In this document: positions 50,229 to 58,092 of the stretch, one piece after another
How the letters are laid out: every line of letters begins with the position of its first letter
Position numbering within the stretch: the stretch's first letter is position 1
Assembly: GCA_003453215.1 (NCBI GenBank)
Contig: DMMB01000069.1
Span: 24,276-88,275, forward strand
Direction: 5' to 3'
Length of the DNA: 64,000 nt
From: Oscillospiraceae bacterium
GTDB lineage: Bacteria; Bacillota; Clostridia; Oscillospirales; Ruminococcaceae
The notes under the pieces: generated by a model
What the model was told of the DNA's origin: nothing
What the model saw: only the letters and a program-made list of their open reading frames with translations
Databases searched by the model: none
Program-made: the position numbers and the translations under genes

Positions 50229-51686
50229 TTAGCCCAGCTTCTCCAGTGCGGTATGCAGCCGATTCAGGGTCTCTTCGCGGCCCAGCACCACGGCCAGTTC
50301 TATGCCGCCGCCGGGGGTAAACTGCTTGCCGGAAACGGCCACGCGCAGGGGGTACAGCAGCCAGCCGTTCTTCACGCCCAGCTTCTCTATCTCCGCAAAG
50401 AGCGCCGCATGGATTGCCTCAGCATTCCACTCCGGCAGATTTTCCAGAATAGGCAGCACCACCGACAGGGCCTCTTTGGAGGTCTCGGGGTTGGTCTTCA
50501 TCTTTTTGCTGGTATACAGTTCAATGTCATAGTCCGGCAGCGCGTCAATAAAGTCCACCTGCTCCGGAATATCGCTCAGGGCCTCGCAGCGGGTCTGCAG
50601 TACGGTGCACAGCTCCCGCAGGTCGGCCGTCTCGCTCTTTACCGTCCGGCGGATCCAGGGCAGCGCCTTCTCGTAGAACTCCTCGGGGGAAAGCTTCCGG
50701 ATATACTCGCCATTGATATAGCGCAGCTTCTGAATATCAAAGATGGCCGGGCTCTTGGTGATGCCGGAAATGTCAAAGACCTTTACCAGCTCCTCCAGCG
50801 AGAAAATCTCCTGGTCGCCCTTGGGGCTCCAGCCCAGCAGGGCAATGTAGTTCAGGATGGCCGGGGTCAGGTAGCCCATCTGTACCAGATCCTCATAGGA
50901 AGCATCGCCATGCCGTTTGGAAAGCTTATGGGTCGCGTCACGCATTACCGGCGCGCAGTGAATGTATTTCGGAATTTCCCAGCCAAAGGCCTCATACAGC
51001 AAGTTGTATTTGGGGGTGGAAGAAAGATACTCATTGCCGCGGATGACATGGGTAATGCCCATGGTATGGTCATCTACTACATTGGCAAAGTTGTAGGTGG
51101 GCATTCCGTCGCCCTTGATAAGGATCTGGTCATCCAGCGTGCTGCAGTCCACCGTCACATCCCCGTATACCTCATCGTGGAATGTCACGGTTCCCTCGGT
51201 AGGCACCTTCTGGCGAATGACATAGGGAACGCCGGCCGCCAGCTTTTCGGCCACCTCTTCCTTAGAAAGGTTGCGGCAGTGCCCATCGTAACGGGGCGCC
51301 ATGCCGGAAGCTTCCTGCACCTTACGGACTTCCTCCAGCCGCTCTTTATCGCAGAAGCAGTAGTACGCATGGCCGCTTTCCACCAGCTGCTCCGCGTATT
51401 TTTTAAACATTCCCATCCGCTGACTCTGGATATAGGGGCCCACCGGACCGCCAATATCGGGGCCTTCATCCCACAGCAGGCCGGTCTCTTTCAGGGTCTT
51501 GTAGATAATTTCTACCGCCCCTTCTACCTGACGTTCCTGGTCAGTATCCTCTATCCGCAGCAAAAAGCGGCCATTGTTGCTCTTGGCCACCAGATAAGCA
51601 AACAGTGCCGTCCGCAGGTTGCCTACGTGCATATAGCCCGTAGGGCTGGGCGCAAAACGGGTGCGTACATGGTCGAACTGGAACAT
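50229..51686 (-). CDS. gltX: Glutamyl-tRNA synthetase
   Basis: 485 residues, full length. The class I signature appears as [20 protein letters not shown] (HVGN, the usual HIGH-type site of GluRS) and HKLSKRHGD (KLSKR, KMSKS type). It charges tRNA-Glu, and in many Firmicutes also tRNA-Gln before amidation. The leader holds an ATAGGT-TTTG-ACCTAT palindrome and no visible T-box. Promoter candidate on the minus strand: TTGACA, 18 bases, TAGTAT, about 70-95 bases upstream of the ATG. Confidence 0.97.
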   Translation of the reverse strand: MFQFDHVRTRFAPSPTGYMHVGNLRTALFAYLVAKSNNGRFLLRIEDTDQERQVEGAVEIIYKTLKETGLLWDEGPDIGGPVGPYIQSQRMGMFKKYAEQLVESGHAYYCFCDKERLEEVRKVQEASGMAPRYDGHCRNLSKEEVAEKLAAGVPYVIRQKVPTEGTVTFHDEVYGDVTVDCSTLDDQILIKGDGMPTYNFANVVDDHTMGITHVIRGNEYLSSTPKYNLLYEAFGWEIPKYIHCAPVMRDATHKLSKRHGDASYEDLVQMGYLTPAILNYIALLGWSPKGDQEIFSLEELVKVFDISGITKSPAIFDIQKLRYINGEYIRKLSPEEFYEKALPWIRRTVKSETADLRELCTVLQTRCEALSDIPEQVDFIDALPDYDIELYTSKKMKTNPETSKEALSVVLPILENLPEWNAEAIHAALFAEIEKLGVKNGWLLYPLRVAVSGKQFTPGGGIELAVVLGREETLNRLHTALEKLG

Positions 51687-51717
51687 AATGCATCTTCCTT
51701 TATTTTTAAAATATCGA

Positions 51718-51733
51718 ATAGGTTTTGACCTAT
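51718..51733. promoter_or_regulatory. Palindrome in the gltX leader
   Basis: ATAGGT, TTTG, ACCTAT: perfect 6-base arms, about 32 bases before the gltX start. Possibly an operator; no known regulator site is matched. The rest of 51734-51953 holds a promoter candidate and a GC-rich hairpin with T7 on the plus strand (about 51921-51956), and no gene. Confidence 0.4.
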
Positions 51734-51953
51734 ATTTTTACTAATATATACTACCGCCAACAGGGGGGTACTGTCAAGGGAAAACTACAGCGGTGCAGCA
51801 GCATCTATTCGGGAATTTTGAGGGCCCCTATTACAGCATGCACTCAGCAGAACCCCAAATCCCCGATGCCCATCGGGCGCAGCCTTCGCGCTCCCTTTCT
51901 TCCCCCAATATACCAAAGCAGCCCCGGCCTACGCGGCGGAGCTGCCTGTTTTT

Positions 51954-52988
51954 TTACCACTTGTTGTATACTTTTTCGGCAAAGCCCAGCAGGTTCTCAA
52001 TCTTCAGCACCGTACCATCTTCCAGGGTGGCCGTCCCATTAAAGTAGCCAAAGACCTGATGCTGATCGCTGCAGATGATCCCCACATTGGTGCAGCTGGC
52101 GCGGTCCAGCACCGGGGTAAAGTCCATTTCAAATCGCCCATCGCTGCTGGTAAAACGCCACGGGCTCATAAAGTCATCTTTGCCGTCCTTCTGCGGGATT
52201 TGGAAAACCAGCTGTTCCAGCTTGTGCGCCGTTCCATCGTAGAACAGCATATTTTCGCTGGCGGCGCTGGTATCGCCAAAGCCATACCCAATATTAAACC
52301 CAAACGGCTTGCCCTGAACCGTGGCATTGCCGCTGCCCCAGTACCAGGTGTTTTTGTAGGTCCATACGCCGCGGCCCCAGTCCAGGGTGGCATAGCTTTC
52401 CTCCGGGGTAAATTCAATCACCTGTCCATCAAATTCCACGCGGCCGGCGGCTTTCATGCAGTTGATTTTCTGGTTATAGTAAAAAGCCTTTTTGTCCTCC
52501 GCGAAGGGGGTCACAATCACCATGGAGTCCTTCGGTTCTTCCGTCAGGGTAAATTCCGCCGTAATCGGCTTTTTCTCCATAAAGTTCTGCACCCAGGCCG
52601 TCAGCTTCCGGGTGCCATCCGGCAGCACCTTAAAGCAGAAATCGGCGTTTTTGCGCTTCACCGCCACGTCCCCTTTGGCACTGGTAGCAGGGAAGCCCGT
52701 CTTGCCCCCGGGGAACGGATAGATGATATTGCAGGTATGCTCCCACGGCCGGCTAAAATCCAGCAGCGAGAAACCCAGCAACCCCATGTAGCTGTTGTCA
52801 TCAATGGTCAGCGCCACACCCCACCGTCCGTTCATCATCAGGTAGTAATCCCATTCCTTAATGCGGTGGGCCGCCGCCTTAATGGCCCGGCGGTCGTATG
52901 CCTTAATCAAGTGGCGGGCATAGCCTGCCTCGTGCAGTTCGCCCCGCTCATTCAGCAGCGGGCCGGGTTTGGTCAGTTCTTTCTGCAT
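51954..52988 (-). CDS. DUF2804 family protein
   Basis: 344 residues, soluble and beta-rich, matching DUF2804: opening PGPLLNERGELHEAGYARHLI, KEWDYYLMMNGRWGVALTI, the central DWGRGVWTYKNTWYWGSGN and GFNIGYGFGDTSAASENMLFYDG. The fold is similar to lipocalin/hydroxyneurosporene-synthase-like proteins, but no activity is known. It is monocistronic. The start has AGGAGG upstream. The parS site lies about 40 bases before its start. Confidence 0.88.
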   Translation of the reverse strand: MQKELTKPGPLLNERGELHEAGYARHLIKAYDRRAIKAAAHRIKEWDYYLMMNGRWGVALTIDDNSYMGLLGFSLLDFSRPWEHTCNIIYPFPGGKTGFPATSAKGDVAVKRKNADFCFKVLPDGTRKLTAWVQNFMEKKPITAEFTLTEEPKDSMVIVTPFAEDKKAFYYNQKINCMKAAGRVEFDGQVIEFTPEESYATLDWGRGVWTYKNTWYWGSGNATVQGKPFGFNIGYGFGDTSAASENMLFYDGTAHKLEQLVFQIPQKDGKDDFMSPWRFTSSDGRFEMDFTPVLDRASCTNVGIICSDQHQVFGYFNGTATLEDGTVLKIENLLGFAEKVYNKW

Positions 52989-53029
52989 GGGGTGCCTCCT
53001 TTTTTTGTCACAGGTTGAACGCGAACAAA

Positions 53030-53045
53030 TGTTTCACGTGAAACA
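53030..53045. other. parS: parS chromosome-partition site
   Basis: TGTTTCACGTGAAACA, the exact 16-bp ParB binding site known from Bacillus and many other bacteria. It lies inside a longer perfect 22-bp palindrome (53027-53048). parS sites are usually concentrated near the replication origin, so this window may be origin-proximal. Confidence 0.93.
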
Positions 53046-53068
53046 TTTCAGAATTCTACCGGAGGGAG

Positions 53069-53093
53069 AAAAGGGGCGCCTTTCCGGCGCCCC
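53069..53093 (-). terminator. Terminator of the DUF1858 gene
   Basis: Minus strand: GGGGCGCC/GGCGCCCC stem, 5-base loop, then TTTTC. Confidence 0.75.
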
Positions 53094-53107
53094 GCGGGCC
53101 TTGTCTT

Positions 53108-53308
53108 TTAGGCTTTGGCGGCCGCTACATTCAGGGCCTCCATCAGGGCGGGCACATCAATGCCATGGGCCAGGGCACCCTGTTCGATGTTCTCGAAGTG
53201 GGCCGCTGCGCAGCCAATGCAGCCCATGCCGAAGCGCTGCAGCACCTCTACGGTAGCAGGATATTTCTGTACGATCTCCATAATGCCCATATCTTTGGTA
53301 ATCAGCAT
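53108..53308 (-). CDS. DUF1858 domain protein (redox-disulfide type)
   Basis: 66 residues, a lone DUF1858 domain: MGIMEIVQKYPATVEVLQRFGMGCIGCAAAHFE. The CIGC pair is the putative redox-active or metal-binding site; relatives are linked to hybrid-cluster proteins. Here it is free-standing. GGAGATAATAATTATG gives a ribosome binding site near the start. Confidence 0.9.
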   Translation of the reverse strand: MLITKDMGIMEIVQKYPATVEVLQRFGMGCIGCAAAHFENIEQGALAHGIDVPALMEALNVAAAKA

Positions 53309-53434
53309 AATTATTATCTCCTTGCCATTAAACTTTCAGGGGAAACTCCTTTTTCTTAGTATAGTTCCTTTTTTCTCATTTGTAAACAGAATACGAACTT
53401 TTTTGCAAAGGACTTCTTTCCCCTGGCCCATTCA

Positions 53435-53464
53435 TTGACAAGCGCCGCCGCCATGGTGTAAAAT
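53435..53464 (+). promoter_or_regulatory. Promoter of the sortase gene
   Basis: TTGACA (53435-53440), 18-base spacer, TAAAAT (53459-53464). Confidence 0.65.
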
Positions 53465-53520
53465 AATGCGGAACAAAGCCCCTTTCAGCGGGGCAATTTA
53501 ACAGATGTATGAGGAACATT

Positions 53521-54423
53521 ATGAAAACGACAACACGTCTGCTGGCTCTGCTGCTGGCACTTTGCATGGTATTTGCCTTTGCGGCCTGCGGCAAAGACCC
53601 TGTTACCCCGGATCCAAGTGACCCCACCACCCCCACCGATCCTACCGATCCCAATAACCCCACCCCCGATGAACCCTCCAAAGAGGAGATTCTGAAGGAG
53701 CTGCAAAAGACCATGCTGGAAAATACGCTGGCCATGCAGCAGAAGAATAAGGATACCATCGGCTGGCTGTACATTGGTGATACCACCATCAATGACGTTG
53801 TGGTAAAGGTAAACTATAACGATGATAACAAGTATTATCTGCGCCGCAATGCCAATGGCGAAAATGATAACGACGGCTGCTACTACGCCGATTTCCGCTG
53901 CAAGAGCGGCAACCGCAGCACCCTTTCCAAAAATACCGTCATCTACGGCCACAATCTGGGCCGGGCCGAAAACGCCCTGCTGACCGATTATGAGAACCAT
54001 GCCAATGGTCCCAAGTTTGCCCAGCTGCTGAAGTACCAGGACGAAGAATTTGCCAAGAACCACCCCTATATCTATTATTCCACCATCGAAGAGGATATGG
54101 TATGGCAGGTATTTGCCGTATTCTATACCCCCATCAGCTTTGATTACATCAACCCGGATCCGGCGGATGCCACCTTTACCAGCCTCATCAAAAAGGCACA
54201 GGATCTTTCCTTCTACGATTACGATGTAGACGTCACCAGCAACGATAAGATCCTTACCCTTTCCACCTGCACCTACCGCCTGGCCGATGATACCAAGCTG
54301 CACTATCCCAATGATTACCGCTATGTTGTGATGGCAAAGCTGCTGCCGGCCGATGCAGTGTTGGAAGATACCGTTTCCCTTACCGTAACCAAGAACGCCC
54401 CGGTAAAGCCGGCTGGCGAATAA
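53521..54423 (+). CDS. Class B sortase with lipoprotein signal peptide
   Basis: 300 residues. The N-terminus is a lipoprotein signal (RLLALLLALCMVFAFAAC, Cys23 lipobox) and a long proline/threonine/aspartate linker (about 27-55). The sortase core has GWLYIGDTTINDVVV, VIYGHNLG (catalytic His), LTLSTCTY (catalytic Cys) and NDYRYVVMAKLL (catalytic Arg). Class B enzymes join proteins with NPQTN-like signals to peptidoglycan or pilus partners. Most are held by a membrane helix; lipid anchoring is unusual. No substrate with an obvious sorting signal is nearby. The start at 53521 gives the cleaner signal peptide; an ATG four codons earlier also fits. Confidence 0.88.
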   Translation: MKTTTRLLALLLALCMVFAFAACGKDPVTPDPSDPTTPTDPTDPNNPTPDEPSKEEILKELQKTMLENTLAMQQKNKDTIGWLYIGDTTINDVVVKVNYNDDNKYYLRRNANGENDNDGCYYADFRCKSGNRSTLSKNTVIYGHNLGRAENALLTDYENHANGPKFAQLLKYQDEEFAKNHPYIYYSTIEEDMVWQVFAVFYTPISFDYINPDPADATFTSLIKKAQDLSFYDYDVDVTSNDKILTLSTCTYRLADDTKLHYPNDYRYVVMAKLLPADAVLEDTVSLTVTKNAPVKPAGE

Positions 54424-54439
54424 TAAAGCCCCCCCGCTC

Positions 54440-54477
54440 CGCTCCCTTTCCCCTCTGGAAAGGGAGCGTTCTTTTTT
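54440..54477 (+). terminator. Terminator after the sortase gene
   Basis: CGCTCCCTTTCC/GGAAAGGGAGCG perfect 12-base-pair stem, 5-base loop, then TTCTTTTTT. Confidence 0.92.
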
Positions 54478-54504
54478 CCTCCCCTTTGGCATTAAAAATA
54501 GCAT

Positions 54505-54544
54505 AAAACAAGTCCCTTCCCATAAGCAATGGAAAGGGACTTGT
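54505..54544 (-). terminator. Terminator after the adenylation-carrier-reductase gene
   Basis: Minus strand: ACAAGTCCC-rich 13-14-base arms with one bulge, about 10-base loop, then TTTTATGC. Confidence 0.8.
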
Positions 54545-54609
54545 GATCGCCGGAAAAAGAAGAAAGACACATAGAGGAGGGAAAGAAAACCGGCGGAGAT
54601 AAAAGCAAT

Positions 54610-57600
54610 TTATTTTGAACGGGAGAAAAGCCGTTTCCACCAGGGCTGCGGAGCCGGCAGGTAGCCGTTCTTAATATAATAGCGCAGGTAGCTTTGCAGC
54701 AGCGCCGCATTTACCGGCGGGCAGGTAATGCCGCTGCCGGCCAGCAGGCGGTCGGTATTAGCGGTGGAAAACTGTGCCTGATGTGCGCCAAAGCGGGCAA
54801 TCATATCTTCGCCGGCCGAACGCTGATCGGTAAACAGGCAGGAGAGGATCCGCAGCACGTTTTCTTCGCTGGTGGTCGCGGTCAGTCGCTCACACCATTC
54901 CCCATAGGGCAGCCGTTCCAGCGGGTAGCCTGCTTTTTTTATCAGGGCGGTCATCTGCTGCAGCGGCATCAGCCGGTGATTGAGCAGATTAAAGGCGTGT
55001 CCGCAGCAAAGGCTCTGGAACGAGATATACACCAGGGCATCGGCTACATAATCCACCGGGGTCAGGTGCAGATTTACCTCCACATCGGGGGCTGCGCCCA
55101 GCTGTACACATCCCACCAGCGAGCGGCTGATGAGGTCTTCCAGCTTCCAGATACCGGTGGAAAGGGTGCCGGTAATATCGCCGGGGCGGTAAACGGCCGC
55201 TCGCAGGCCGCGCTGCCGGGCCAGTCCTACCAGTTTTTCGGCCACCCACTTGGTCTCGGAATAGCCCAGGAAATACCCATCGGGGGACTCCAGCGGATCA
55301 TCCTCCATCACGGTACGGTCAAAGTGGCTGGGGTTATCGTATACACTGTAGCTGGAAACATAGTGGAAATACTTCGGTTTGCCTTCGCAGGCCAGCCGCA
55401 GGCACTCGGTGGTTCCCAGTACATTGTCGGGTTTCATCTGCCGGTAGGGGAATACAAAGTTGAGGACCGCGCCATTGTGGTAAATAGCATCCACTTCTTT
55501 GCTCATCTGGTTCCAGTCCGCTTCGCTCATGCCCAAATGCGGCTGTGTCAAATCGCCCGGGACCGCATGGAGGTAGGCCAGATAACGATCCTGCCAGCAC
55601 TGGAAGCGCTTCATATTATCGATCACACGTCCCAGCGCCTTTTCCGGGGTGGCGGCGCGGGCATGGCAATAGATTTGAATGCCCTTTTCGCCGCGCTGCT
55701 CAATCAGTGCGCGGATGAGATAAGCGCCCAAAAACCCGGTAGAACCGGTGAGGAATACCGTCCGGCAGTCCTCCGGCCGGTTGGTATACTCTCCCTGCGG
55801 GGCAATTTCCTCCGGCAGGACACATTCCGCCCGCAGATCGGGCTGGAATTCCTTTTCCCGGCCGGCCAGCAGGGCGCTGAGATAATTGGAAATGCCGGAA
55901 ACGGTGGGTTCCGCCGCAATGCAGCGAATATCGATATTGACGCCGAGATCATGTTCCAGGTCACAGACCAGTTCCATCATGCGCAGGGAATCGCCGCCCA
56001 GCTCCAGGAAGCTGTCCTCCGGGCCAAATGTTACCCCTGGCAGCACCTCCCGGAAAATCCCGGTGATGATGGGTTGGATCTGTTCCGGGGTGGCATCGGG
56101 CGGCAGCGTAACCTTTTGGCGCGGGGCCGGTTCGCTCTTCTTGGCGGAGGCTGCAGCAGTGCCTTGGCGGCGGCTGCTGTACAGTACCGGCAGCTCGCCG
56201 GCTTCATACATGGCGCGGGTCGCCAGGGTTTTAATCTTGCGGTTATCGGTGCAGGGCAGGGTGCCGGATGGCACAAATACAATATCCCGGAACGAAAAAT
56301 CGAAGTTGCGGGCGGTCAGGCGGTTTACTTCGGCTGCCACCGCGGCAAAATCCGCACCGGGGGCACATTCCGCACACAGGACAGGGCATTCGCCCTCCAC
56401 GGCCTGCACCGAAAATACCGCCATGGCATCGGCCGGGAGCGGAACGCCCTCCTGCCGCAGCAGCAGGGTAATATCCCCGGGGAAAATATTTTTGCCGCTG
56501 ATGATAATCATTTCCTTGATGCGGCCGGTGAGGTAAAGCAGCCCTTCATACACCACACCCATATCGCCGGTGCGGTAGAACTGCCCCCCGTAGCCGGGAA
56601 TGACGGTTTGGAACCGCTTGGTTTCCTCCGGGTTCTGCCAGTAGCCGGCGCATACACTGCTGCCCTGGATGCAGATTTCTCCAATCTCGCCGGGCTCGCA
56701 GGGGGTGCCATCGGGCCGGATGGCCACCAGTACCATATCCCCTGCAGGACGGCCCACGCTCACAATGGCCTTCTCCCCCTCCGGCGCCGGGAGGAATCGT
56801 CCCTCCCGGTAGGCTTCCAGATCGATATGCTGGCAGCGGTAATCCCGGCTGGCCAGCGTGCCAACGCAGACACACTCCGAAAGGCCATAGCCCGGTGCAA
56901 AGCAATCGGGGGTAATACCAAACAGCGCACAGAATTTTTCCACGGTCGCAGCATTTACAAATTCGGAACCATTAATCAGATGGGTCACGTGGGAAAGATC
57001 GTATTTTTTGGCTTCCTCCGGCGTAATCAGCCGGGTGCAGACCTCATAGGCGGAATTGGGCGCGGCGGTGATGTTCACCTTGTAATCGGAAAGCACCCGC
57101 AGCCACACCGTAGGCCGGGCCAAAAACTGCAGCGTAGGGATAAAATAAGAAACGCCGGTATCAGCAATAACGGGTAGGAAGATGGCTACAATCAGGCCGA
57201 TATTGTGATAAAACGGCACCCAGGAAGCCAGGTTATTGCTGGTGTGCTGAAAATCGAAGATTTCCAAGCACTGGCCAATGCAGCCCATCAGGTTGCCATA
57301 GGTCACCATAACGCCCTTGGGCGCGCTGGTGGAACCGGAGGTGTACTGCAGGTACAGAAGATCCTCCGCCTTATGGGGCGTTACTTCCCCGGTCGGCGCC
57401 GGTTTTACCTGGTCGGTGTACACCCGCTTGAGGGTCACTACGTTAAGGAACGCTTTTTTGAGCAGCGGGCCGGTCACATTGGTTTCCGCCTCCCGTTCCA
57501 TTCCGGCATTAGAGATCAGAAAACGGGGTTTGCTGGATTTGAGCACCGAAACAAAGCGGTTCAGCTTGCCCTCATCGATAGGAGGGGGAATGACGGTGAA

Positions 57601-57858
57601 AACCACCCCGGCAATCATGCAGCCCCACACGGCATACACCGTACCGGCATCCTGCATGGAAAGGATAATGGCCCGGTCGCCGGGCTTGGCCCCTTTCTGG
57701 CGCAGTTCAGCCGCCATATCCATGGCGTGGCGCCACGCTTCGCCAATGGTCACCCTATTGTGCCGGTATGGTTCCGTACCGCAATCCAAAAAGTCGTACA
57801 GCGGACGTTCCGGTGTGCTGGCTGCGTCTCGCATGTATTTTTCCAAAATACCGTCCAT
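54610..57858 (-). CDS. Adenylation - acyl carrier - thioester reductase enzyme (carboxylic acid reductase-like)
   Basis: 1082 residues in three domains. The FAAL/acyl-AMP ligase-like domain (1 to about 560) has LLYLQYTSGSTSAPKGVMV and, near its end, FYRTGDMGVVYEGLLYLTGR. A carrier domain (about 590-660) has the phosphopantetheine site FLELGGDSLRMMEL (Ser near 619). The SDR-type thioester reductase domain (about 700-1050) has VFLTGSTGFLGAYLIRAL and YSETKWVAEKLVG. It would activate a fatty or other acid, load it on the carrier and release it as aldehyde or alcohol. Start at 57858 has GGAGGG 8 bases upstream. A TetR-style palindrome lies in the leader. No phosphopantetheinyl transferase is in the window. 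Confidence 0.9.
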   Translation of the reverse strand: MDGILEKYMRDAASTPERPLYDFLDCGTEPYRHNRVTIGEAWRHAMDMAAELRQKGAKPGDRAIILSMQDAGTVYAVWGCMIAGVVFTVIPPPIDEGKLNRFVSVLKSSKPRFLISNAGMEREAETNVTGPLLKKAFLNVVTLKRVYTDQVKPAPTGEVTPHKAEDLLYLQYTSGSTSAPKGVMVTYGNLMGCIGQCLEIFDFQHTSNNLASWVPFYHNIGLIVAIFLPVIADTGVSYFIPTLQFLARPTVWLRVLSDYKVNITAAPNSAYEVCTRLITPEEAKKYDLSHVTHLINGSEFVNAATVEKFCALFGITPDCFAPGYGLSECVCVGTLASRDYRCQHIDLEAYREGRFLPAPEGEKAIVSVGRPAGDMVLVAIRPDGTPCEPGEIGEICIQGSSVCAGYWQNPEETKRFQTVIPGYGGQFYRTGDMGVVYEGLLYLTGRIKEMIIISGKNIFPGDITLLLRQEGVPLPADAMAVFSVQAVEGECPVLCAECAPGADFAAVAAEVNRLTARNFDFSFRDIVFVPSGTLPCTDNRKIKTLATRAMYEAGELPVLYSSRRQGTAAASAKKSEPAPRQKVTLPPDATPEQIQPIITGIFREVLPGVTFGPEDSFLELGGDSLRMMELVCDLEHDLGVNIDIRCIAAEPTVSGISNYLSALLAGREKEFQPDLRAECVLPEEIAPQGEYTNRPEDCRTVFLTGSTGFLGAYLIRALIEQRGEKGIQIYCHARAATPEKALGRVIDNMKRFQCWQDRYLAYLHAVPGDLTQPHLGMSEADWNQMSKEVDAIYHNGAVLNFVFPYRQMKPDNVLGTTECLRLACEGKPKYFHYVSSYSVYDNPSHFDRTVMEDDPLESPDGYFLGYSETKWVAEKLVGLARQRGLRAAVYRPGDITGTLSTGIWKLEDLISRSLVGCVQLGAAPDVEVNLHLTPVDYVADALVYISFQSLCCGHAFNLLNHRLMPLQQMTALIKKAGYPLERLPYGEWCERLTATTSEENVLRILSCLFTDQRSAGEDMIARFGAHQAQFSTANTDRLLAGSGITCPPVNAALLQSYLRYYIKNGYLPAPQPWWKRLFSRSK

Positions 57859-57888
57859 AACGGCTCCCTCCAAGTATCTGTCTTTTAT

Positions 57889-57910
57889 TAATTGGTTAAT
57901 CAACCAATTA
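57889..57910. promoter_or_regulatory. Palindromic operator upstream of the adenylation-reductase gene
   Basis: Perfect 9-base arms TAATTGGTT and AACCAATTA separated by AATC, 31 bases before the ATG. The shape is typical of TetR-type repressor sites; the regulator is not adjacent. Confidence 0.65.
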
Positions 57911-58044
57911 TCTACGGATAGTAAATCACTTTTCGGATAAGATGTCAACTGATTTCGTTTATTTTTGTTAATATGCTGCAAATTTCCCGCGAATTTTTGT
58001 CACGGTCTTTGGGGGCATTCCCCTATGGCAGCCAATATGGCAGC

Positions 58045-58074
58045 AAAAAAGAGGGCCTTTTCGGCCCCCTTTTT
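58045..58074 (-). terminator. Terminator of the sensor kinase operon
   Basis: Minus strand: AGGGGGCC/GGCCCTCT stem, GAAAA loop, then TTTTTTG. Confidence 0.82.
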
Positions 58075-58092
58075 CGGGTGTCTTTTCGTTCT

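Noticed and set aside
54694..57177. 827-residue plus-strand open frame opposite the adenylation-reductase gene
   Set aside because: The minus-strand frame has three recognisable domains; the plus frame has none.
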